Below, one piece after another: positions 1-8,824 of a stretch of 64,000 nt of DNA. The position numbers and the translations under genes are program-made. Every line of letters starts with the position of its first letter. The stretch's first letter is position 1. This stretch comes from Bradyrhizobium sp. B124 (GTDB lineage Bacteria > Pseudomonadota > Alphaproteobacteria > Rhizobiales > Xanthobacteraceae): NCBI RefSeq assembly GCF_038967635.1, contig NZ_CP152413.1:6638001-6702000 (forward strand). The letters are read 5' to 3'. The notes beneath the pieces were generated by a model. It saw nothing but the letters and a program-made list of their open reading frames with translations, made no database searches and was not told where the DNA came from.

Positions 1-214
1 AGGCCCCGCCACACACTCGATGTCGTCCTGGCGAAAGCCAGGACCCATTACCCCAATGCGCATTGTTGCGCGACGCCGGGGCCACAGCCCTCTGCAACAA
101 CACAACCCTGTGGTTATAGGTCCCGGCCTTCGCCGGGACGACGATTGTGGAAGCAGGCCGTGCCACACATTCAGTGTCGTCCTGGCGAAAGCGGAGCGCG
201 AAGGCGTGTGCCAC
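1..214. repeat. Intergenic palindromic repeats (family A)
   Basis: No gene is seen here. The stretch holds three partial copies of an inverted repeat built on the core GTCCTGGCGAAAGCCAGGAC and its variant GTCCCGGCCTTCGCCGGGAC, near 22-56, 120-145 and 176-200. The same family recurs near 35.9-36.05 kb and 62.1-62.35 kb. It looks like a REP/RIME-type dispersed element lying 3' of the minus-strand gene that ends at 215. Confidence 0.75.
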
Positions 215-1243
215 CTAGCGTTCCGTCAGCTTCAGCTCGATGCGGCGGTTGCGCTTGTAGGCGTCTTCGGTCTGCGCGGTGTCGAGCGGCTGGAATTCGG
301 CGAAGCCGGCGGCGACCAGGCGCTGCGCCGGCACGCCGAGCGACACCAGATACTGCACCACCGAGATCGCGCGCGCGGAGGACAACTCCCAGTTCGACTT
401 GAACAGCGGGCTGTTGATCGGCCGCACGTCGGTGTGGCCGTCGACCCGCAGCACCCAGGCGATTTCGGGGGGGATCTGCTTGTCGAGATCGATCAGCGCA
501 TTCGCCACGGTGTCGAGCTCGGTCTTGCCTTCAGGCAGCAGCGTTGCCTGGCCGGTATCGAAGAACACTTCGGACTGGAACACGAAGCGGTCGCCGACGA
601 TGCGGATATCGGGACGGTTGCCGAGGATGGCGCGTAGCCGGCCGAAGAATTCCGAGCGGTATTTCGACAATTCCTGCACCCGCTGCGCCAGCGCGACGTT
701 GAGGCGCGAGCCGAGATCGGCGATCCGGCTCTGCGATTCCTTGTCGCGCTTCTCGGAGGCGTCGAGCGCCTCCTCGAGCGCCGCGAGCTGGCGGCGCAGC
801 GCGCTGATCTGCTGGTTCAGCACCTCGATCTGCGCCAGCGCGCGCGACGACACGCTCTTCTCGGACTCCAGCGCCTTGTTGAGTTCGTTGGCGCGACCCT
901 GCGCGTCGTTGCCGGAATTGGCGAGCCCCTCATAGAGCCCTTTCATGCGGTCGCGCTCGCCCTCGGCAGAGGCGAGGCCGGCGCGCAGCTGCGACACCTG
1001 GTCGTCGAGCGTCAGCTTGGAGAGCTTCTCCAGCGACAACAGGTCGTTGAGCTGGGCGATCTTGGCGTTGAGCTGCTCCAGCGCCTTGTCCTTGCCGGTG
1101 ACCTCCTGCGACAGGAAGAACTGCACGACGAGGAATACCGACAGCAGGAACACGATCGACAGCACAAGCGTCGACAGTGCGTCGACAAAGCCTGGCCAGT
1201 AGTTGAAGCCGGATTCGCTGCGGCGCGAGCGGGCGAGGGCCAT
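215..1243 (-). CDS. MotB/OmpA-family peptidoglycan-binding protein
   Basis: This is a 342-residue inner-membrane protein with one N-terminal transmembrane segment (about 23-45) and Asp21 in PGFVDALSTLVL, where the MotB proton-channel aspartate lies. A long coiled coil follows (about 50-195), then a C-terminal OmpA-like peptidoglycan-binding domain (about 205-342) with VDGHTDVRP and NWELSSARA. It probably forms a MotAB/TolQR-type proton-driven complex with the MotA/TolQ-like protein encoded upstream in the same operon. The coiled coil makes it longer than a typical MotB and no flagellar genes are nearby, so a non-flagellar envelope role is as likely as a motor role. AAGGGA lies a few bases before the ATG. 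Confidence 0.85.
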   Translation of the reverse strand: MALARSRRSESGFNYWPGFVDALSTLVLSIVFLLSVFLVVQFFLSQEVTGKDKALEQLNAKIAQLNDLLSLEKLSKLTLDDQVSQLRAGLASAEGERDRMKGLYEGLANSGNDAQGRANELNKALESEKSVSSRALAQIEVLNQQISALRRQLAALEEALDASEKRDKESQSRIADLGSRLNVALAQRVQELSKYRSEFFGRLRAILGNRPDIRIVGDRFVFQSEVFFDTGQATLLPEGKTELDTVANALIDLDKQIPPEIAWVLRVDGHTDVRPINSPLFKSNWELSSARAISVVQYLVSLGVPAQRLVAAGFAEFQPLDTAQTEDAYKRNRRIELKLTER

Positions 1244-1267
1244 TCGGTTTCCCTTTATCTGTTGCCG

Positions 1268-1639
1268 TCAGTCCTGCGGCGCGTGGCAGACGGCTTCGAT
1301 ATTGTGACCGTCGGGATCGAGGACGAACGCGCCGTAGTAGTTTGCATGATAGTGCGGTCGAATTCCGGGGCGCCCGTTGTTCCGGCCGCCGGCCTTGATC
1401 GCGTCGTCATAGAAGCGATCGACGGTGGCACGATCGTTTGCCGTGAAGGCAATGTGGGCGCCGGTCTGCGGTGTAGCGCGCCGACCGATCCAGAAGAAAG
1501 CTTTTGGACGCACGCCATAGCCTGCAAACTCTGCACCCTCGGCATACAGGCGGGTGATGCCGAGAGGACGCAAGGCCGCATCGTAGAAGGTCTTGGACCG
1601 CTCGATATCGCTGATGCCGATGGTCACGTGGTCCAGCAC
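1268..1639 (-). CDS. VOC-fold (glyoxalase/bleomycin-resistance type) protein
   Basis: This is a 123-residue single-domain protein of the vicinal-oxygen-chelate superfamily. It opens with LDHVTIGISDIERSKTFYD and closes with FVLDPDGHNIEAVCH, the usual paired beta-alpha-beta-beta-beta modules. Candidate metal ligands are His4, His100-region residues and the Glu of NIEAV. The start is GTG at 1639, with GGAGG six bases upstream and only about 15 bp after the MotA-like stop, so it is translated as the middle gene of the motA-like/VOC/motB-like operon. Its substrate cannot be read from the sequence. Its position inside an envelope-channel operon is odd. Confidence 0.85.
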   Translation of the reverse strand: MLDHVTIGISDIERSKTFYDAALRPLGITRLYAEGAEFAGYGVRPKAFFWIGRRATPQTGAHIAFTANDRATVDRFYDDAIKAGGRNNGRPGIRPHYHANYYGAFVLDPDGHNIEAVCHAPQD

Positions 1640-1654
1640 GTTGGCCTCCGTGGC

Positions 1655-2653
1655 TCAGCTCTTTTCGGGCTGGCGGGCGAGGCGCTCGAGCAGCCGCTTG
1701 ATCTCGCGGTTCTGCTCGCCCTGGCCGTCGGCCCATTCGCGGATCATCTGCTGCTCGGTGCGCATATGTGCAACCAGCCCCTGGATCGCCTCGGCAAGAT
1801 TGGCCATCGCGGCCGTGGTGCTGCGGCCGCCGCCGCCGGCACCACCTTCCTCGAAGGTCGCACGCAGCCGGTCGATCGCGCCCTGCAGGTCGGCACCGCC
1901 GGCGCCGACACCGTCGCCGGAAATGCCGCGCACGGTGGTGGCGAGCCAGTCCTCGAGGTCGGTGTAGAAGCGGTTCTGGGCCTGGCTCGATTGCAGGTCG
2001 AGGAAGCCGAGGATCAGCGAGCCGGCGAGGCCGAACAGCGAGGACGAAAACGAGATGCCCATGCCGCCGAGCGGCGCGGCGAGGCCCTCCTTCAGCGTAT
2101 CGAACAGCGCGCCGGCGTCGCCGCCGACCTTGAGCCCGTCGATCACCTTGCCGACCGAGCCGACCGTCTCGATCAGGCCCCAAAAGGTGCCGAGCAGGCC
2201 GAGGAACACCAGCAGGCCGGTCATGTAGCGCGAGATGTCGCGGGCTTCATCCAGGCGGGTTGCGATCGAATCGAGCAGATGCCGCATGGTCTGCTGCGAG
2301 ATCGACATCCGGCCGGTGCGCTCGCCGCCGAGGATCGCGGCCATTGGGGCAAGCAGGGTCGGGCGGCGCTCGATCGCAAGGCCGGGATCGGCGATGCGGA
2401 AATTATTGACCCAGGCAACTTCGGGATAGAGCCGGATCACCTGGCGGAACGCCAGGATGACGCCGATCAGCAGCACGGCGCCGATCAGGGCGTTCAGCCC
2501 GGGATTGGCGAAGAAGGCGGTGACGATCTGCTTGTAGAGCACCACTCCGACCAGGCCGCAGAGCACCAGGAACACCAGCATCCGCACCAGGAAGATCCTG
2601 GGCGAGGACAGCTTGCTCAGTTCGATCTCCATCTCGGAGCGGGAAGGGGGCAT
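1655..2653 (-). CDS. MotA/TolQ/ExbB-family proton-channel protein
   Basis: About 332 residues from the ATG at 2653; an in-frame ATG at 2701 would add 16 residues of unlikely composition. Two hydrophobic segments lie near 20-42 and 52-70. The MotA/TolQ core follows, with RYMTGLLVFLGLLGTFWGL (about 135-155) and LGGMGISFSSSLFGLAGSL (about 190-208), the segments that line the proton path in this family. A Gly-rich linker and a C-terminal amphipathic helix end the protein. It is the likely stator partner of the MotB/OmpA protein two genes downstream. MotA is the closest label, but no flagellar context is seen. Confidence 0.82.
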   Translation of the reverse strand: MPPSRSEMEIELSKLSSPRIFLVRMLVFLVLCGLVGVVLYKQIVTAFFANPGLNALIGAVLLIGVILAFRQVIRLYPEVAWVNNFRIADPGLAIERRPTLLAPMAAILGGERTGRMSISQQTMRHLLDSIATRLDEARDISRYMTGLLVFLGLLGTFWGLIETVGSVGKVIDGLKVGGDAGALFDTLKEGLAAPLGGMGISFSSSLFGLAGSLILGFLDLQSSQAQNRFYTDLEDWLATTVRGISGDGVGAGGADLQGAIDRLRATFEEGGAGGGGRSTTAAMANLAEAIQGLVAHMRTEQQMIREWADGQGEQNREIKRLLERLARQPEKS

Positions 2654-3195
2654 TGCCGGGTCATCCGTTCGCGAAGGCCGCATCTGCCAGCAATATGGCA
2701 CAGCGGCGGAGTGAGGAAAGCCGAATCCAAGGGCGGATGGCAGAACCTTGGGTTGAGACCGGGCGGAGTGTTGCCGCTTTGCGCAGCATTCCGGCGCTTC
2801 GGCGCATCAGCCTGTTCGGAAGGTGCCAATCCCGCGCGCGGGTCGCGAGACGAACTCGGGTTGCACGCATCGCTGGGCGAGGCGCGCCACGATCGGCGAT
2901 TCGCGCGCCGCGCATTACGACTTTGCAATCTGCGGCATTCCCGCACAGGGAAAAGGCGCGTTCCCGCTCACGCAGTCCTTAACGCATTCCCACAGCCTGC
3001 GATGGAACCCGCTCACAATGCAGTGACCCGATAAAACATGCCGCGAAATCAGAGCGATAGCGTTCTGTGACAATGAGCCGCCAAGAAACGCATTGCGTCG
3101 CAGCAACGAGATTTTATTTTCATTGCAGCAACGCGAGCGCTGTCGCCGTGACACCGCCGTTCGTTTGTTCAAACCTCTCAGGGGCGATCATCTCA
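2654..3195. other. Intergenic region between divergent operons
   Basis: About 540 bp with no convincing gene. It separates the leftward motA-like operon from the rightward RND operon and must hold both promoters. The 3000-3195 part is less GC-rich than its surroundings and contains a near-repeat of CATTGC...GCAGCAACG (about 3090-3145). No regulator gene adjoins the efflux operon and no clear operator palindrome was seen. Confidence 0.5.
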
Positions 3196-4398
3196 ATGTC
3201 TGGACTTCGCGCGCAATCGGCATGCATTGCTCTGATGCTGGCCGTGACGGCGCCACTGCTTGCTGGCTGCGACGAACCGAATTCGGCAACCGCCGCCGTA
3301 CAAGCACCCGAGCCGGACGTCAGTGTCGTCACTGTGAAGCAGCAGGCGCGCGCGATGGTGCGCGAGCTGCCGGGCCGCATCGCGCCGACCCGCGTCTCCG
3401 AGGTGCGCCCGCGCGTCTCGGGCATCGTCGTCAACCGCATGTTCCATCAGGGCAGCGAGGTGAAGGTCGGCGATCCGCTGTACCAGATCGATCCGCGCCC
3501 GTTCGAGGTCGAATTGCAGTCGACCGAGGCGGCGCTGGCGCGCGCCAAGGCGGTGCTGGAGCAGACCTCGCTGCAGGCCCGCCGTATCGCCACTCTCACC
3601 AACCAGCGCGCGACCTCGGAGGCCGAGAACGAGAAGGCGATCGCCAACCTGAAGCAGGCCGAAGCCGACGTGCAGGGCCGCGAGGCCGACGTCGCGCGTG
3701 CCAAGCTCAATCTGGATTACGCCACCATTCGCGCGCCGATCGACGGCATCATCGGTGCTGCGGTCATCAGCGAAGGCGCGCTCGTCGTGCAGAACGACGC
3801 CGCGAGCCTTGCGACCATCCAGCAGCTCGATCCGATCTATGCCGACTTCCAGCAGTCGGTCACCGAGATGAACCAGCTGCGTCGCGCCTTCGAGAGCGGC
3901 GATCTCGACCGCATCGAGGCCGACGCGATGAAGGTGCGTCTCGTGCTCGACGACGGCTCGATCTATCCGCTGCCGGGCAAGCTGCTGTTCTCCGACGCCA
4001 AGGTCGACGCCCATACCGGGCAGGTCACCCTGCGCGGTGAGTTCCCGAATCCGAATCGAGTCCTGCTGCCGGGCATGTATGTCCGCGTGCAGATCGAGCA
4101 GGGCATCGACACCGATGCGATCGCCGTGCCGCAGCAGGCGATCCAGCGCAATGGCGGCGGCGGCAGCGAGGTGTTCGTCGTCAAGGACGACAATCATGTC
4201 GCGGTGCAGCCGGTGCGCACCGGCTCGCTGCAGGGCGGTTCCTGGTTCGTGACCGAAGGCCTCAAGGCCGGCGACAAGGTCGTCGTCGAGGGTTTCCAGA
4301 AATTCGCCGCCGGCGACAAGGTTCGGCCGCTGGCCTGGCGTGACATCGACGCTGCTGCGGCACCGGATTCGCAGCAGACCGCGCACGCGGTGAAGTGA
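3196..4398 (+). CDS. RND efflux periplasmic adaptor lipoprotein (AcrA/MexA type)
   Basis: This 400-residue membrane-fusion protein links an RND pump to an outer-membrane channel. A lipoprotein signal ends in LLAGC, which makes Cys25 the lipidated residue. The usual order follows: a first half-lipoyl motif (DPLYQIDPRPFEVEL), an alpha-hairpin coiled coil, a second half-lipoyl segment (YATIRAPIDGIIG), then beta-barrel and membrane-proximal domains. The ATG at 3196 is chosen because it gives a clean signal peptide; an in-frame ATG at 3067 would put about 43 unlikely residues in front of it. The pump gene starts 6 bp after its stop, so the two are one operon. No TolC-type gene follows. Confidence 0.93.
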   Translation: MSGLRAQSACIALMLAVTAPLLAGCDEPNSATAAVQAPEPDVSVVTVKQQARAMVRELPGRIAPTRVSEVRPRVSGIVVNRMFHQGSEVKVGDPLYQIDPRPFEVELQSTEAALARAKAVLEQTSLQARRIATLTNQRATSEAENEKAIANLKQAEADVQGREADVARAKLNLDYATIRAPIDGIIGAAVISEGALVVQNDAASLATIQQLDPIYADFQQSVTEMNQLRRAFESGDLDRIEADAMKVRLVLDDGSIYPLPGKLLFSDAKVDAHTGQVTLRGEFPNPNRVLLPGMYVRVQIEQGIDTDAIAVPQQAIQRNGGGGSEVFVVKDDNHVAVQPVRTGSLQGGSWFVTEGLKAGDKVVVEGFQKFAAGDKVRPLAWRDIDAAAAPDSQQTAHAVK

Positions 4399-4404
4399 TC
4401 CGAT

Positions 4405-7400
4405 ATGCCCAACTTCTTCATCGACAGGCCGATCTTCGCCTGGGTCGTCGCGCTATTCATCTGTCTGGTCGGCGCGATCTCGATTCCGCTCCTCGCGGTC
4501 GCGCAGTACCCGATCATCGCGCCGCCCTCGATCTCGATCTCGACGAGCTATCCCGGCGCGTCGCCTGAAAACCTCTACAACAGCGTCACGCGGCTGATCG
4601 AGGAGGAGCTCAACGGCGCCGCCAACATCCTGAACTTCGAATCGACGTCCGACTCGCTCGGCCAGGTCGAGATCATCGCCAATTTCAAGCCGGGCACCGA
4701 CACCAGCCAGGCCTCGGTCGAGGTGCAGAACCGCCTCAAGCGCGTCGAGGCGCGGTTGCCGCGCGCCGTGATCCAGCAGGGCATCCTGGTCGAGGAGGCC
4801 TCGTCCGCCGTGCTGCAGATCATCACGCTGAACTCGACTGACGGCTCGCTGGATGAAGTCGGCCTCGGCGACTTCATGATCCGCAACGTGCTGGGCGAGG
4901 TGCGCCGCATTCCGGGCGTCGGCCGCGCTACGCTGTATTCGACCGAGCGGTCCTTGCGCATCTGGATCGATCCGGCCAAGCTGGTCGGCTACGGCCTGTC
5001 CGCCGACGACGTCAACAAGGCGATCACGGCGCAGAACGCCCAGGTCGCCTCCGGCAGCATCGGCGCCGAGCCGAGCACCGACACGCAGAAGATCTCCGCG
5101 CAGGTCCTGGTGAAGGGCCAGCTCTCCTCGCCCGACGAGTTCGGCGCGATCATCCTGCGCGCCAATCCCGACGGCTCGACGGTCCGCCTGCGCGACGTCG
5201 CGCGGATCGAGATCGGCGGCCTCAGCTACCAGTTCAACACCCGCCTCGACGGCAAGCCGACCGCCGGCCTCTCGGTGCTGCTGTCGCCGAAGGGCAATGC
5301 GCTGGCGACCGCGAGCGCGGTCGAAGCCAAGATGAAGGAGCTGTCGCGCTTCTTCCCGGCCAATATCTCCTACGAGATTCCCTACAACATCACGCCCGTC
5401 GTGAAGGCCTCGATCGAGAAGGTCCTGACGACGCTGGTCGAGGCGGTGGTGCTTGTGTTCATCGTGATGTTCTTATTTTTGCAGAACATCCGCTACACCA
5501 TCATTCCGACCATCGTGGTTCCGGTGGCGCTGCTCGGCGCCTGCGCCACGCTGATGATCGCGGGCTTCTCGATCAACATGCTCACCATGTTCGGCATGGT
5601 GCTGGCGGTCGGCATCCTCGTCGACGACGCCATCGTTGTGGTCGAGAACGTCGAACGCATCATGGCCGAAGAGGGCCTGCCGCCGAAGGAAGCCACCAAG
5701 AAGGCGATGTCGCAGATCACCGGCGCCATCATCGGCATCACGCTGGTGCTGATGGCGGTGTTCGTGCCGATGGCGTTCTTCCCCGGCTCGGTCGGCATCA
5801 TTTATCGCCAGTTCTCGGTCACCATGGTGGCGGCGATCGCGTTCTCGGCGCTGCTTGCGCTGTCGCTGACGCCGGCGCTGTGCGCGACGCTGCTGAAGCC
5901 GGTCGAGAAGGGCCACGGCCATGCCCGCAAGGGCGTGTTCGGCGCCTTCAACCGCGTGCTCGACAATGGCCGTGCCGGCTATGTCCGCACGGTGCAGGCC
6001 GGGCTAAAGCGCACCGGCCGCCTGATGCTGATCTATCTCGTGCTGTTCGCAGGCGTCGCCTACGGCTTCGTGCGGCTGCCCGGCGGCTTCCTGCCGGTCG
6101 ACGACCAGGGCTTCATCACGACCGACGTGCAGACGCCGTCGGAGTCGTCTTATGCGCGGACCGAAGCTGCGGTCGAGCAGGTCGAGAAGTACCTGAAGAA
6201 TCGCGCCGGCATCGAGAACGTCACGTTCCTCACCGGCTTCAGCTTCCTCGGCCAGGGCATGAACACTGCACAGGCCTTCATCACGCTGAAGGACTGGTCG
6301 GAGCGCGGCGCGAAGGATTCCGCCGCCGCCATCGTTGCCGATATCAACCGCGACCTGTCGTCGACGATCCGCGATGCCAGGATCTCGGCGCTGCAGCCGC
6401 CGCCGATCGACAACCTCGGCAATTCCTCGGGCTTCTCGTTCCGCCTGCAGGACCGCGGCCAGAAGGGCTATGCTGCGTTGATCGCGGCGTCCGACCGCCT
6501 GATCGCGGAGGCCAATGCCAGTCCTGTGCTGCAGAAGGTCTATGTCGAAGGCCTGCCGCCGGCGCCGCAGGTCAATCTGATGATCGACCGCGAGAAGGCC
6601 GGCGCGTTCGGCCTCACCTTCGAGGACATCAACAACACGATCTCGACCAACCTCGGCTCGAACTACATCAACGACTTCCCGAACCGCGGGCGCATGCAGC
6701 GCGTCATCGTGCAGGCCGACAAGACCAGCCGCATGAACGCGGACGACATCCTCAATTACAATGTGAAGAACAGCCGCGGCCAGCTGGTGCCGTTCTCGGC
6801 CTTCGCCACCATCGAATGGTCGAAGGGGCCCACTCAAATCGCGGGCTTCAACTATTATCCGGCGGTGCGTATCTCCGGCGAGGCGAAGCCCGGCTTCACT
6901 TCGGGTGATGCGATCGCGGAGATGGAGCGGCTTGCCGACAAGTTGCCGCGCGGCTTCGGCTATGAGTGGACCGGCCAGTCGTTGCAGGAGAAGCTGTCGG
7001 GCTCGCAGGCGCCGTTCCTGCTCGCGCTGTCGGTGCTGGTGGTGTTCCTGCTGCTGGCCGCGCTCTATGAGAGCTGGACTATTCCGCTCGCGGTGCTGCT
7101 CACGATCCCGCTCGGCATTCTCGGCGCCGTGGTGGCCGCGACGATGCGCGGGCTGTCGAACGATGTCTACTTCACCGTCGGCCTGATCACCATCATCGGT
7201 CTCGCCGCCAAGGACGCGATCCTGATCATCGAGTTCGCCAAGGACCTGCGCGCGCAGGGCAAGCCGCTGGTCGAGGCGACCATCGAGGCGTGCAGCTTGC
7301 GCTTCCGCCCGATCCTGATGACCGGTCTCGCCTTCGTTTGCGGCGTGCTGCCGATGGCGATCGCCACCGGCGCCGGCGGCGCCAGCCAGCAGGCGCTCGG

Positions 7401-7563
7401 CACCTCGGTGATGGGCGGCATGATCGCCGTCGTGATCCTGGCACTGCTCTTGGTGCCGGTGTTCTTCGTCAGCGTGCAGCGCGTGCTGGCGGGAGATCGC
7501 GAGAAGGCCCCCGCGAACGCCGAGGTCTATGGCCCGCCCGCGCCGGCCAGGATTGGTCATTGA
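4405..7563 (+). CDS. RND multidrug efflux permease, HAE1 family (AcrB/MexB type)
   Basis: This 1052-residue inner-membrane antiporter has full family length. It starts with MPNFFIDRPIFAWVVAL, the usual first helix. The proton-relay residues of AcrB are present: the adjacent pair Asp407-Asp408 in VGILVDDAIVVVEN and Lys936 in GLAAKDAILIIEFAKD. Two large periplasmic loops lie between transmembrane segments 1-2 and 7-8. It pumps amphiphilic compounds out through the adaptor encoded just upstream and an outer-membrane channel encoded elsewhere. The substrate range cannot be inferred. The frame is intact throughout. Confidence 0.96.
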   Translation: MPNFFIDRPIFAWVVALFICLVGAISIPLLAVAQYPIIAPPSISISTSYPGASPENLYNSVTRLIEEELNGAANILNFESTSDSLGQVEIIANFKPGTDTSQASVEVQNRLKRVEARLPRAVIQQGILVEEASSAVLQIITLNSTDGSLDEVGLGDFMIRNVLGEVRRIPGVGRATLYSTERSLRIWIDPAKLVGYGLSADDVNKAITAQNAQVASGSIGAEPSTDTQKISAQVLVKGQLSSPDEFGAIILRANPDGSTVRLRDVARIEIGGLSYQFNTRLDGKPTAGLSVLLSPKGNALATASAVEAKMKELSRFFPANISYEIPYNITPVVKASIEKVLTTLVEAVVLVFIVMFLFLQNIRYTIIPTIVVPVALLGACATLMIAGFSINMLTMFGMVLAVGILVDDAIVVVENVERIMAEEGLPPKEATKKAMSQITGAIIGITLVLMAVFVPMAFFPGSVGIIYRQFSVTMVAAIAFSALLALSLTPALCATLLKPVEKGHGHARKGVFGAFNRVLDNGRAGYVRTVQAGLKRTGRLMLIYLVLFAGVAYGFVRLPGGFLPVDDQGFITTDVQTPSESSYARTEAAVEQVEKYLKNRAGIENVTFLTGFSFLGQGMNTAQAFITLKDWSERGAKDSAAAIVADINRDLSSTIRDARISALQPPPIDNLGNSSGFSFRLQDRGQKGYAALIAASDRLIAEANASPVLQKVYVEGLPPAPQVNLMIDREKAGAFGLTFEDINNTISTNLGSNYINDFPNRGRMQRVIVQADKTSRMNADDILNYNVKNSRGQLVPFSAFATIEWSKGPTQIAGFNYYPAVRISGEAKPGFTSGDAIAEMERLADKLPRGFGYEWTGQSLQEKLSGSQAPFLLALSVLVVFLLLAALYESWTIPLAVLLTIPLGILGAVVAATMRGLSNDVYFTVGLITIIGLAAKDAILIIEFAKDLRAQGKPLVEATIEACSLRFRPILMTGLAFVCGVLPMAIATGAGGASQQALGTSVMGGMIAVVILALLLVPVFFVSVQRVLAGDREKAPANAEVYGPPAPARIGH

Positions 7564-7667
7564 TGTCCGAGATCGGGGGCGCCTTGCTTTCGCAGGCCGG
7601 CCAATCCAGATTGCATCTCTGGATTGAACGGGGGGCGTGGAGGCAACCCGGGAATTGAGGGCATGTG

Positions 7668-8810
7668 ATGCGGCCGACCGATATTGCGATCTCGAATTAT
7701 CGCTCCATTCGGCGGCTCACCATGCCCATTCAGCCGCTGTCGGTCTTCGTCGGCGAGAACGGCGTCGGCAAATCCAATCTCTACAAGTCCCTGTCGCTGC
7801 TGCGCGACGCGGCGACCGGCCGGATCACGCGCACCATCGCCGATGAAGGTGGATTGAACTCGGTCGGCTGGTCCGGCATCCGCAGGCGGGGCGAGGATGG
7901 ACGGCTGCGCCTGGAGGTCAAATTCGATCACGTCAAATACGCGATCGAGCTCGGACATCCCGGCCCGCTCGAGGCGGCATTTCCCGGCGAGCCGATGATC
8001 AAGTCCGAACGCATCGAGGCGATCCACGGCAAGCGAAAAGTCCTGATGATGGAGCGGACCAATTCGCACGTGAGTGTCCGCGGCGAGAGCGGCGCCTGGA
8101 GCGAGCACAAGGATGCGGTGCTGCCGTCGGAAACCGCGCTCGCGGATTTCCTCGACGGCAGGGCGTGCCCCGAGATCGACCTGATCCGAAGCGCGCTGCA
8201 GAGCTGGCGCTTCTACCACGATTTTCGCACCGATCCGGCATCGCCGATCCGAAAGCCGTGTCTCGCGATCACGACGCCCTCGCTGAGCGCCGATGGCAGC
8301 GATCTGCCTGCCGCTTTGGCAACGCTCAGCGCGATCAGGCAGGATGCGGTCGACTTGCAGGATGCGATCGAGGATGCGTTCCCGGGCGCCGAGCTCCGGG
8401 CATGGGCGGAAAACGGGCGGTGCGAGTTCGAGCTGCAGCAGGCGGACGTGCCACGTCCGTTCAAGGCGCACGAGCTATCCGACGGCACGCTGAAATATAT
8501 TTGCCTGCTCGCCGTGTTCATGGGCTATCGGCTGCCGCCGTTCATCGCGCTGAACGAACCCGAGACCAGCCTGCATCCATCGCTGCTGGCGCCATTGGCG
8601 AGGCTGATCGCCAAGGCGTCGCGCCGCGCCGACATCTGGATCGTCACCCATTCGGAACATCTGATGGAGGCGCTGCGAACCGAGAGCGCGGTCCCGCTTC
8701 GCCGGGTGATCAAGGCAAAGGGCGCCACCACCATCGAGGGCCTGACCCTCGGCGGTGAATTTCGTGACGGCGAAGACGACGAAGACGAAGATGACGACGA
8801 CGACGACTAG
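7668..8810 (+). CDS. AAA family ATPase (RecF/OLD-like, COG4637-type)
   Basis: About 380 residues. The Walker A motif GENGVGKSN is at about 29-37, an ABC/SMC-like signature ELSDGTLKY at about 268-276, a Walker B variant ALNEPETSLHP near 292-302, and a switch region WIVTHSEHL near 322-330. The region between is predicted helical and carries no recognisable nuclease domain; in particular there is no TOPRIM as in true OLD nucleases. The C-terminus is an almost purely Asp/Glu run of about 18 residues. A GTG lies directly before the chosen ATG, and GAGGG sits 7 bases upstream of the ATG. It stands alone between the efflux operon and a convergent suhB-like gene. Its function is unknown; such ATPases occur both as housekeeping genes and in defence loci. 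Confidence 0.8.
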   Translation: MRPTDIAISNYRSIRRLTMPIQPLSVFVGENGVGKSNLYKSLSLLRDAATGRITRTIADEGGLNSVGWSGIRRRGEDGRLRLEVKFDHVKYAIELGHPGPLEAAFPGEPMIKSERIEAIHGKRKVLMMERTNSHVSVRGESGAWSEHKDAVLPSETALADFLDGRACPEIDLIRSALQSWRFYHDFRTDPASPIRKPCLAITTPSLSADGSDLPAALATLSAIRQDAVDLQDAIEDAFPGAELRAWAENGRCEFELQQADVPRPFKAHELSDGTLKYICLLAVFMGYRLPPFIALNEPETSLHPSLLAPLARLIAKASRRADIWIVTHSEHLMEALRTESAVPLRRVIKAKGATTIEGLTLGGEFRDGEDDEDEDDDDDD

Positions 8811-8824
8811 ATTGCGCTGTCGCG

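Noticed and set aside
6004..7560. Long leftward open frame opposite the RND pump gene
   Set aside because: It is a GC-rich antisense shadow with Arg/His/Asp-rich composition; the plus strand encodes an intact AcrB-type pump.
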